26,378 nucleotides of DNA from a virus, in IMG/VR virus record IMGVR_UViG_3300034104_003230, positions 1 through 26,378 of that record; one strand, 5' to 3'. Under the pieces are notes generated by a model that had not been told where the DNA came from, searched no databases, and saw only the letters and a list, made by a program, of their open reading frames with translations. The stretch's first letter is position 1; the number at the start of each line of letters is the position of its first letter. The translations under genes and the position numbers were made by a program. Positions 16,132 to 22,546 of this stretch are shown piece by piece.

Positions 16132-16147
16132 AGCGTAGTATTTAGCG

Positions 16148-19100
16148 TTAAGCTTTAGAATACTTTAATAACTGCTCTTGGGTGCTATGACTATCACTTA
16201 GTTTATCTATCATATCATCCATCTTTTCTTCCATCATTTCCATCAGTTTTGCAAGCATATCTACTGTAGCGGTGTCACCAGATTGCATGTTATTAGTGTT
16301 TTGTTGATTAAAAACAGAAGATAGCTCTTGTTTATCTACGTTGTTTTTCCCGTCAAACATCTTAGATACATCAGGAGTAGGAATAACCATTTCTCTACCA
16401 TGCAGAGTAACATCATATCCTGAATTTGGCCCGCTAAACAATCCACCGTTACGAGCTTGGAAGTGAACCGGATCATTAGGGACTTTTTGTGACAATCCCT
16501 GTTTGTTAAATGCGGCGACAGCAGCCGGATCGTTGTAATTTTGTATGTCAACTGCTTGTCCCTTTTCGTGCAAACTACGACCGGGTTTACCAACTGGCAT
16601 GCCAGTTTTGCCACGTGCAACCCAGTCATCATACAATCGTTGCTGATCTGCTGGATCTCTCTTAGCACTATTGAGTTGTATAATTTTACCAGTACTTGCC
16701 TTATACTCCTCAGCAGCATTAAGAACAGCATTTTTAATACCACCATCCAATGCGTCAAATGATTCTTTACTACCGGATCTAGCTGTGAATTTTATTACAT
16801 CTTCAGGTTTAATCTTGCTAGTTGAATCGGTGGAGCCGTCCGGTGCCTGCGGGGATAAGGTTGGAGGTGACGATCCTGCTTTACCACCACCGCTACTAGA
16901 TGGAGCAGTAGCTTTACCACCTCCACCGCCACCAGATGGTGCGGCTGCGCCACCACCTCCGGAGCCACCACCTCCGGAGCCACCACCTCCACTAAGTCTA
17001 GCATAAATTTGTTCTAGACGTTTTGCTTTATCTTCAGGTGATCCTGGTTGATCTTTAGATGTAGCAATGTTTGACAAGTCATTAATAGCTTGTGTCAAAT
17101 CTTCCATTGCTTTCTTATTTGACAAATATGTTTTGTTTAATGTGTCAGTTGCTTTTGTTGAATCTTTAGTGACTTCAGCTTTTTTGTCTTCTATTGCTTT
17201 CTTCTCAGAAGGTGTTCCTGTTTCTTTTAATGCTTCACCAGTTACTTTACCAACTTTCTCACCAACAACTTCACCACCTTTACTACCCAACCAACCACCG
17301 ACTGCGGCTCCTAATAAGCCACCAATAACGGTACCGACAACCGGAACAACTGAACCAATTGCAGCACCTGCGGCTGCGCCGCCCCATGCGCCGGCTGCTC
17401 CGCCGGCGGCACTACCTAAGCCTGAACCAACTGCTTCTGATTTTTTGACTGTACCTTCTGCTTTTGTTAATTCACCTGATTTAACTCTTTCATCTACATC
17501 TTTAGCACCTTCGTAGGCACTATGTAATCCCATACCAACTGACACCACTGCTCCGGCTGGTCCTGCAATCTTGCCTAATCCTGCGGCACCTTTACCTAAT
17601 GTCCCTACCATGCCGGCGCCTTTAGTTGCAGTCGCGCCTGCTTTAACAAATCTACCATCCGGTCCACGTGGCGCCGGTGTCTTGCCTTTTCCTCCGGCTT
17701 TTCCTTTACCTTCGCCGCCACCTATTTTACCCAATAGAGATTTGCCTGCCATAACACCCAAGGCTAGTGCGGCTGCGGCTGCGGCTGCTGCTAATGCAGT
17801 GGCTGCAATTGTTGTAGCATTAAATCCATTTAGCAACGGGTTCATTGATGCTACTAGTTCATCAACTTTAACCCTTGCTTTGATTTCCATCTCAGTAAGT
17901 TCGTTTCTTGCTTTCTGAGCCGGATCTGTAGCGGCTACACCACCTGCAGTTGAGGCTCCGGCTGCTGCACCCTTCGTTCTATTAGTAGCTTCTTGGTTAG
18001 CTTTGTTTTCATCACGTTCAGCAAACTTACCTGTTTCTTGTAACGACTCTTTACCTAAGAAAAACTTTTTACCTAAGTCTTCGCCACCGTACTGTAATGC
18101 TGTCCCTAATTGTCCTAATTTTTCAGATTGCTTTTCTTTAACAGTCTGTGTAAATGCGGCAGCGCCGGCTCTAGCTTCTTCTTCTGACTTACCTTTGTAA
18201 CCCTTTTGTACTTGATCTGGGGTTACGCCTAGTGCTGCCAATCCTGCAGTACTAGAATCATATGAACCGGTTCTTGCTACTTTACCTACTTGTAATCCAG
18301 CTTCTTTACCTAATTGGTTAGTTACTTGGGTGATGTATGCTTTTCTAGCCTTCTGTTCTTTTTCTAAACTATCAGCTTCTTCTTTTCTACCTTCAGCTTT
18401 TAACTTACGAATCTTATCATCTTCAATACGAGTAGCAACAATTTCCTCATACTCAAGCATGGCTGCATTTTGCTCACCTTGCAATTGATCTGCACTCTTA
18501 CCGGTTAGTGCTGATAATCTAGATAAGTTTTCTGCGTATTCTAATGATTGCTTTCTTAGTTTGTCTCCGGATTTAGCGTCTGATGCTAAAGACTTACCTG
18601 ACATTTCTTGTAATTTTACGTAGTCAGCTTGACGAGCCATCAATTCTTCTTGACTGACACCCAATCGTTGAAATGCTTGACGCTGTTCTGAGGTAACAGC
18701 AGTCATCTTACCAAACGCTACAATACCTTCACCAAGTGTACTACCCAAACCACCCATACCTGTGTTGGCTTTAGCGGCAGCTTTCGTCATTACTTCTAAG
18801 TTAGCGGCAGTGAGACCAGCTTTATGGCCCATATCTAAAACTTGTTTAGCAGTTAGTGCTCCTGCACCGCCTAGCTTACTAAAATTATCTGTAGCTTTTA
18901 GTACATCATCAGCTTGTTTGGTTGCCATTTCAGCAACTATAGACATACCTTTAATTACACCGCCTAATACTGTACCTAATATACCAAAGTTTTTACCTAG
19001 ACTCCAAGCCGCATCACCTGCATTCTTTATCGCATTGTTGTACTTCTCAAAACCATCTTTACCTGACAATACTGCACTTGTCATTGATGTCAATGCGGTG

Positions 19101-19408
19101 GTACTTGATGTTGCCGCTTTAGAGAAATTAGCCATGGCTTCAGCGTATTTCTTAGCCATTTCTGTATTAATCTTTTCTGCTTCGGTGTTTTCGTCTACTC
19201 CTTTTTGCAGATTCTTCAACGACTTTGCGGCTTGCTCAGCGGTTATCGTTGAGTCCTTCATTGACTTGCCTACGCCTGTCATGTTACCCATCATAGCCAA
19301 CATGGCAGCGGCCATCTGCTCGTTTCGCTCAGACATTTGACGCATTGAATCGTCTAGTTTGCGAACCGTTTCGTTCAGATTGTCCATATTTTCATTATTT
19401 TCAGCCAT
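16148..19408 (-). CDS. Tape-measure-like tail protein with embedded M15-type peptidase (1086 aa)
   Basis: The first 500 or so residues are helical, charged and low in Cys. A run of about 20 mostly Ala residues forms a hydrophobic segment near 530-555. A Gly/Ala-zipper region (AAGGAAGAWGGAAAGAAIG, then VIGGLLGAAVGGWLG) lies near 655-710, with a Gly/Ser-rich linker near 805-845. Residues about 870-985 form a D-Ala-D-Ala/L-Ala-D-Glu peptidase-like (M15) domain: NSAKRDPADQQRLYDDW, SLHEKGQAVDIQ (H947, D954) and NDPVHFQ (D979, H982). The H-x6-D and D-x2-H spacing fits M15 zinc enzymes. Then comes GGLFSGPNSGYDVTLHGRE, a motif seen near the ends of phage tape-measure proteins. Role inferred: sets tail length, helps pass the membrane and cuts peptidoglycan during DNA entry. 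Its divergent neighbour gp26 also belongs to the tail. A virion lysin without a ruler role is the alternative. Confidence 0.78.
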   Translation of the reverse strand: MAENNENMDNLNETVRKLDDSMRQMSERNEQMAAAMLAMMGNMTGVGKSMKDSTITAEQAAKSLKNLQKGVDENTEAEKINTEMAKKYAEAMANFSKAATSSTTALTSMTSAVLSGKDGFEKYNNAIKNAGDAAWSLGKNFGILGTVLGGVIKGMSIVAEMATKQADDVLKATDNFSKLGGAGALTAKQVLDMGHKAGLTAANLEVMTKAAAKANTGMGGLGSTLGEGIVAFGKMTAVTSEQRQAFQRLGVSQEELMARQADYVKLQEMSGKSLASDAKSGDKLRKQSLEYAENLSRLSALTGKSADQLQGEQNAAMLEYEEIVATRIEDDKIRKLKAEGRKEEADSLEKEQKARKAYITQVTNQLGKEAGLQVGKVARTGSYDSSTAGLAALGVTPDQVQKGYKGKSEEEARAGAAAFTQTVKEKQSEKLGQLGTALQYGGEDLGKKFFLGKESLQETGKFAERDENKANQEATNRTKGAAAGASTAGGVAATDPAQKARNELTEMEIKARVKVDELVASMNPLLNGFNATTIAATALAAAAAAAALALGVMAGKSLLGKIGGGEGKGKAGGKGKTPAPRGPDGRFVKAGATATKGAGMVGTLGKGAAGLGKIAGPAGAVVSVGMGLHSAYEGAKDVDERVKSGELTKAEGTVKKSEAVGSGLGSAAGGAAGAWGGAAAGAAIGSVVPVVGTVIGGLLGAAVGGWLGSKGGEVVGEKVGKVTGEALKETGTPSEKKAIEDKKAEVTKDSTKATDTLNKTYLSNKKAMEDLTQAINDLSNIATSKDQPGSPEDKAKRLEQIYARLSGGGGSGGGGSGGGGAAAPSGGGGGGKATAPSSSGGGKAGSSPPTLSPQAPDGSTDSTSKIKPEDVIKFTARSGSKESFDALDGGIKNAVLNAAEEYKASTGKIIQLNSAKRDPADQQRLYDDWVARGKTGMPVGKPGRSLHEKGQAVDIQNYNDPAAVAAFNKQGLSQKVPNDPVHFQARNGGLFSGPNSGYDVTLHGREMVIPTPDVSKMFDGKNNVDKQELSSVFNQQNTNNMQSGDTATVDMLAKLMEMMEEKMDDMIDKLSDSHSTQEQLLKYSKA

Positions 19409-19420
19409 GTATTTTTACCC

Positions 19421-19448
19421 ACTAAATATGTTTTATAATGTATTTAGT
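19421..19448. promoter_or_regulatory. Symmetric bidirectional late promoter (ACTAAATA on both strands)
   Basis: The plus strand has ACTAAATA at 19421-19428 and the minus strand has the same octamer at 19448-19441, forming an inverted repeat with a 12-base centre. Flanking CCC and GGG extend the symmetry loosely. The plus copy lies 58 bases before gp26 and the minus copy 32 bases before the tape-measure-like gene. Start sites about 6 bases downstream of each would fall almost on top of one another. Confidence 0.55.
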
Positions 19449-19486
19449 ATTGGGCTAACTACGACTTTTTAACACAAGGACAATAA

Positions 19487-20317
19487 ATGGCAATTTCAAA
19501 TAACCCCCTAAGACAGTATTTCCGCAGACCTGCGATTTATCTAAAACTACCTAGTGGCGGTGTAGGATACAAACCCGGAGTGATAGATTTACCTGAAACC
19601 GGTGATCTACCCGTGTACCCGATGACTGCGATTGATGAAATCACTGCTAGAACACCTGATGCATTGTTCAACGGAACTGCAATGGCTGAACTTATTAAGA
19701 GTTGCATACCTGATATTAAAGATCCTTGGGCTGTTAGCAGTACAGACTTTGATGCTATCTTAGTTGGTATCAAAGCCGCAACTAATGGCAATAGCATGGA
19801 CATCACTACTATATGCCCTGAATGCAAAGAAGTCGCTGACTACGGTGTCAACTTAGTTGGACTGTTAACCGGACTGAAGGCCGCTGATTATAATGAAGTC
19901 ATACAAATAAATGAGTTAGAAGTCAAGTTCAGACCTCTTACGTACAGAGAAATGAATCAGGCTGCTCTTGGTCAATTTGATGCGCAACGTACATTCCAAT
20001 CTATCGAATATGAAGAAGACATGGAAGTACGTAATAAAAAGACTCAGGAAGCTGTAAGAACTATTACTGAACTAACGATGAAGATTCTAGCTCAAGCAAT
20101 TGAGTATATCAAAACACCTACAGTAGTTGTAACAGAGTACGATTACTTGCTTGACTTCCTAACACATTGCGATAAAAACATGTATGTAACATTGCGTGAC
20201 CATAATACAAAATTGAGAGAAAGCACTCAAATTAAACCATTAAAGTTGAAGTGCATCCATTGTCAACATGATTACGAACAAATCTTTACGTTAAACACAT
20301 CTGATTTTTTCGCATGA
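19487..20317 (+). CDS. gp26: Baseplate hub subunit gp26-like (276 aa)
   Basis: Matches the T4 baseplate gp26 family. The N-terminus NPLRQYFRRPAIYLKLPSGG, then ETGDLPVYPMTAIDEITART, PDALFNGTAMAELIKSC and DFDAILVGIKAATNG are hallmark segments. Two CxxC pairs (C110/C113 in ICPEC and C256/C259 in CIHC) probably form one zinc site. It is longer than T4 gp26 (208 aa). The ATG follows ACAAGGACAATAA. It ends four bases into the next gene, and the last sense codons are TTT TTC GCA before TGA. The T TTT TTC there forms a canonical slippery heptamer in frame, with a hairpin after it, so a longer gp26 fusion may also be made. Baseplate hub assembly is the family role; a tail-assembly chaperone role is inference. 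Confidence 0.88.
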   Translation: MAISNNPLRQYFRRPAIYLKLPSGGVGYKPGVIDLPETGDLPVYPMTAIDEITARTPDALFNGTAMAELIKSCIPDIKDPWAVSSTDFDAILVGIKAATNGNSMDITTICPECKEVADYGVNLVGLLTGLKAADYNEVIQINELEVKFRPLTYREMNQAALGQFDAQRTFQSIEYEEDMEVRNKKTQEAVRTITELTMKILAQAIEYIKTPTVVVTEYDYLLDFLTHCDKNMYVTLRDHNTKLRESTQIKPLKLKCIHCQHDYEQIFTLNTSDFFA

Positions 20318-20354
20318 GGCTTCTACGCCTTGACCCCGGAGGCGTACAGAAGCT
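20305..20354 (+). promoter_or_regulatory. Candidate programmed -1 ribosomal frameshift site
   Basis: T TTT TTC at 20305-20311 is a slippery heptamer in the gp26 frame, one codon before its stop. After a 6-7 base spacer comes a hairpin: GCTTCT (20319-20324) and ACGCC (20325-20329) pair with GGCGT (20341-20345) and AGAAGC (20348-20353), with an 11-base loop and a 2-base bulge. A -1 slip reads TTT TTT CGC ATG and continues in the next gene, giving a 351-residue fusion. Confidence 0.6.
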
Positions 20355-20541
20355 GTTAGACGAAATGGAAAAAGATTGCAGTGATATAAAGAAGAATGCA
20401 TTGAGTTTAGCGTGGTACATGAGGGGTGGTATATCCTATGAGGATGCACTCAATATGTCCATGGATGAACGAATTCATATTAATGAATTGATTGAGAGTA
20501 ATTTGGATATTACTAAGAAGTCACAGTTACCATTCTTCTAA
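20314..20541 (+). CDS. Small gp26-linked tail/baseplate assembly protein (75 aa)
   Basis: The ATG overlaps the gp26 stop (ATGA). The sequence RLLRLDPGGVQKLLDEMEKD ... LAWYMRGGISYEDALNMSMD ... LIESNLDITKKSQLPFF is helical and ends in a motif (NLxTTKK ... LPFF type) that I associate with small proteins encoded just after gp26 in T4-like phages, sometimes labelled baseplate hub assembly catalyst (gp51). I am not certain of that name. The overlap, slippery site and hairpin suggest it may be made mainly or partly as a C-terminal extension of gp26, as in the gpG/gpGT chaperones of lambda. The hairpin covers its first 12 codons, so independent initiation may be controlled by structure. Its stop codon is inside an inverted repeat. 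Confidence 0.75.
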   Translation: MRLLRLDPGGVQKLLDEMEKDCSDIKKNALSLAWYMRGGISYEDALNMSMDERIHINELIESNLDITKKSQLPFF

Positions 20542-20640
20542 CCGTAACATGTCATTTATCTTACCGGGTTTCATTTAGAGATGAACTTCGTTCATCTAAC
20601 TCATTCGTGCTTTGCACTCATTCGTTATTTCTTACGGTTA
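20539..20640 (+). other. Inverted-repeat region past the gp26 operon (possible structured RNA or terminator)
   Basis: TAACCGTAA (20539-20547) and TTACGGTTA (20632-20640) form a 9-bp outer pairing that includes the stop codon of the 75-aa gene. Inside are a hairpin AGATGAAC/GTTCATCT with a 3-base loop (20579-20597), GTGC-TTT-GCAC (20607-20617) and a direct repeat ACTCATTCGT at 20599 and 20616. No T-run follows, so it is not an ordinary intrinsic terminator. Confidence 0.5.
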
Positions 20641-21039
20641 ATCAATCTATCTCTATACGGGATATGATTGCCGCTTAGAAGCCATGGTAGTGCTATTAAG
20701 CACTACCAATGGTAAAGGGAATATGCCATGCCCGTCATCCTTTGTTATCTTTTCCCCGTCTAATTAGCTATTTGATGCTATTAAACGCTACCGGTTACAC
20801 TGTAAAGTTTATGGGACTGTAGTGAAGCTGTCAAGTTTTGATGTTGATTCTTCTGTAACGCACATTCTATATCGCAAAGATAAAGTAGATATAGACTTGT
20901 TAGAGGTTCGCTTTTCCGATTGCCTCTTCGGTATTCCATGACTATCGCTAATCATGCTTACTCCAGATCCGTCAGCACAGCACAATCTGTACAAACTCAA
21001 GGAGGTCCTGCAGCCAGGACAACAAATTTTTATATTAAA
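20641..21039. other. Gene-poor convergent intergenic stretch with hairpins
   Basis: No convincing intact gene is visible. A strong hairpin, GGTAGTGC-TATTAA-GCACTACC (20686-20707), is extended by CCAT/ATGG on its flanks. CTATATC/GATATAG (20867-20873 and 20888-20894) and AGAGG/CCTCT (20902-20906 and 20923-20927) are further pairings. The part from 20768 contains a coding-like plus-strand frame that is interrupted, listed separately. I found no tRNA and no clear intron core. Confidence 0.5.
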
Positions 21040-21043
21040 TTAA
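20768..21043 (+). pseudogene. Interrupted coding-like frame (possible gene remnant)
   Basis: One plus-strand frame opens after a TAG at 20765. It reads 57 codons with plausible protein composition (RLHCKVYGTVVKLSSFDVD, VTHILYRKDKVDIDLLEVRF), meets TGA at 20939, and continues in the same frame for 33 codons (LTPDPSAQHNLYKLKEVLQ ... IFILN) to a TAA at 21041. That TAA overlaps the stop of the convergent nuclease gene by two bases, much as the other convergent pair in this window overlaps. No good ATG start is present in the first part; a GTG lies near 20821. It may be a decayed gene, two very small genes, or chance. No family recognised. Confidence 0.3.
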
Positions 21044-21609
21044 TTGATTTGAGGGATTTGTATTGGGGTTGTTGTAAAGGTAATAGTTGACGTGGTGTCT
21101 GTTTTGCCCGAATATAGTTTGAGAAGGTCTCTGTTGTGTTTAAAGAAGTCATTAAACTCAATGATTAGCCAATCACCAAGTTTACTTGAAGAATAATACA
21201 TAAAGTTATCAGTTTTCCAAGTAGCGCCGCATTGCACAGCGACATAACGACCTTTGCGGTTAAACTTCATGAACAATAGATTTATATCGCCTTCTTCGGC
21301 AACATCCATCAACTGTTCAATCCAAGTATTTAACTGCTTACACTCGCCTGTAAGTACTAAGTGAAAAGGAAAATCAGCATAAAACTTGCACTCAATGTTC
21401 ATTTTACTGAAACTTTGACCGGGTACAATGTCACCCTTGAAAGAGCGAATTTGACCTTCATGCAAGAATTCTGTACGTGATTGATTCTTTCCACCCACAT
21501 AAGCTCCAGATCCAGGCGCACGAATAAAACTCTCTCCGTAAATATCAGAAAGAAATTTTGCGACTTCTCGCTCGAAACCTGAACCTTTTGCTTTTTGTGG
21601 ACTTGTCAT
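21040..21609 (-). CDS. PD-(D/E)xK nuclease, Holliday-junction-resolvase-like (189 aa)
   Basis: The N-terminal half has the restriction-type nuclease layout: KGSGFEREVAKFLSDIYG (helix with a conserved Glu), RAPGSGAYVGG, then GD at 59-60 and IECK (E73, K75), the metal-binding acid pair and catalytic Lys of PD-(D/E)xK enzymes. This arrangement resembles archaeal Hjc-type resolvases and RecB-like phage nucleases. I chose the ATG at 21609 (MTSPQKAKG); a GTG at 21624 overlapping the upstream stop is an alternative. It would act on branched or broken DNA, consistent with gp46/gp47 upstream in the same direction. The C-terminal 60 residues, ending in a Thr-rich stretch, are not recognised. Resolvase activity is an inference; another DNA end-processing nuclease is equally possible. 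Confidence 0.65.
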   Translation of the reverse strand: MTSPQKAKGSGFEREVAKFLSDIYGESFIRAPGSGAYVGGKNQSRTEFLHEGQIRSFKGDIVPGQSFSKMNIECKFYADFPFHLVLTGECKQLNTWIEQLMDVAEEGDINLLFMKFNRKGRYVAVQCGATWKTDNFMYYSSSKLGDWLIIEFNDFFKHNRDLLKLYSGKTDTTSTITFTTTPIQIPQIN

Positions 21610-21620
21610 AGTAATACTTA

Positions 21621-21899
21621 TCACTTGGGAGTAGCGTCTTTAATTTTCCATTGCTTTTCAAAATTTATCATGTTGCTAGGATTATTAATGGTACTGTCAT
21701 CACATAATCTATAACAAGGTGCGAATGGTTTATCAGTGTTCCATGAATCTGTTATTGTTTTGAAATTGGGAGATTTTATAGCTTCTCTAATTTCCGCAGT
21801 GAGCGTTGGTCCACCATCATACATGTAACAACACGGTAATATGTCACCATTAGAAGTAACAAATATACTCTTTTCAGTTAATACTCTACATTTAATCAT
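21621..21899 (-). CDS. Separate SPASM-like C-terminal half of a radical SAM protein (92 aa)
   Basis: The short protein has the Cys pattern of a SPASM-type auxiliary iron-sulfur domain: C4, CC at 23-24 within SNGDILPCCYMYDGG, and C62 and C66 in FAPCYRLCDD. In radical SAM/SPASM enzymes this domain normally follows the core in the same chain. Here it begins at an ATG overlapping the stop of the core gene (ATGA), in the -1 frame. A split protein made by coupled translation is one reading; a frameshift mutation or sequencing error in a single gene is the other. On its own it cannot be a radical SAM enzyme. The substrate is unknown. Confidence 0.65.
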   Translation of the reverse strand: MIKCRVLTEKSIFVTSNGDILPCCYMYDGGPTLTAEIREAIKSPNFKTITDSWNTDKPFAPCYRLCDDSTINNPSNMINFEKQWKIKDATPK

Positions 21900-22546
21900 T
21901 GATATTCGATTCCTTTTGGTGGCTTGAATGTTTCACGCAAGTGCATGAAGATAGGTTTTTTCATGCGACTACTGACTTTAGTTCGGAACCCTATGAACCC
22001 CATGTCAATTGCTAACTTTCTAGCTTCCTCAACTTGGTGTTCATTATATTCGAACACCAAGTATTCCCAATGTGCTCTGCCGCCCGCGGCAATAAATGCA
22101 GAGGCATTTTTCATTATCTTTTCAAAGTCAGTGTTTACACGATGTATATGGTTTGTGTCTTTTAATCCATCAATACCAAAATAACATTCATCGCCTAGTT
22201 TAGATAGTACGCTACCTAGTTCTGTCCACCAAGATGTATTACGTAACCCACCGTTTGTATGTATACCTAATCTGATATTATCATTTACATGTCTAAAGTA
22301 TTTAAATATGTCGATGCACTCGGGTGCCGCCGCCGGGTCTCCGTAATTGCCGCACATCCACATATATTCTAGATTACTAATAAACTGGTCATTAAACAAT
22401 TGTTTTATTTTTTCTAGTGATAATGATTTTGGGTCAGTAGCTTTATTAAACTTTGGATCAATTTCTCTCCCGCACATAGGACAAGCCGCGTTACAAACAC
22501 TACTTGTTTCTAGATGCAGGGATTTAATACTATCAAGTTCGAACAT
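21896..22546 (-). CDS. Radical SAM core protein (216 aa)
   Basis: The CxxxCxxC motif at C18, C22 and C25 (SSVCNAACPMCGRE) would bind the 4Fe-4S cluster that cleaves S-adenosylmethionine. The following segments fit the partial barrel of the family: LEYMWMCGNYGDPAAAPE (strand plus the Gly-rich SAM-binding loop), RLGIHTNGGLRN and CYFGIDGLKDTNHIHRVNTD. I chose the ATG at 22546 (MFELDSIKSLHLE), preceded by GCGAGAT, because this N-terminus puts the Cys motif at the usual distance; longer frames reach back to 22618. It overlaps the end of gp46 by 14 bases. The chain stops where a SPASM domain would begin, and that domain is encoded by the next overlapping gene. Target not known: a peptide, tRNA or nucleotide modification are all possible. 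Confidence 0.78.
   Translation of the reverse strand: MFELDSIKSLHLETSSVCNAACPMCGREIDPKFNKATDPKSLSLEKIKQLFNDQFISNLEYMWMCGNYGDPAAAPECIDIFKYFRHVNDNIRLGIHTNGGLRNTSWWTELGSVLSKLGDECYFGIDGLKDTNHIHRVNTDFEKIMKNASAFIAAGGRAHWEYLVFEYNEHQVEEARKLAIDMGFIGFRTKVSSRMKKPIFMHLRETFKPPKGIEYQ

Noticed and set aside
16671-17918. Several plus-strand Pro/Ala-rich frames
   Set aside because: They are antisense shadows of the Gly/Ala-rich tape-measure-like gene and have no ribosome-binding sites.
20641-21000. Possible group I intron (GATATAGAC resembles a conserved intron segment)
   Set aside because: I could not find the partner core segments or flanking exons that join into one gene.
20809-21000. Minus-strand frame of 63 codons
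   Set aside because: It starts with TTG, has no ribosome-binding site and a Ser-rich unconvincing sequence; the opposite strand looks more coding-like.
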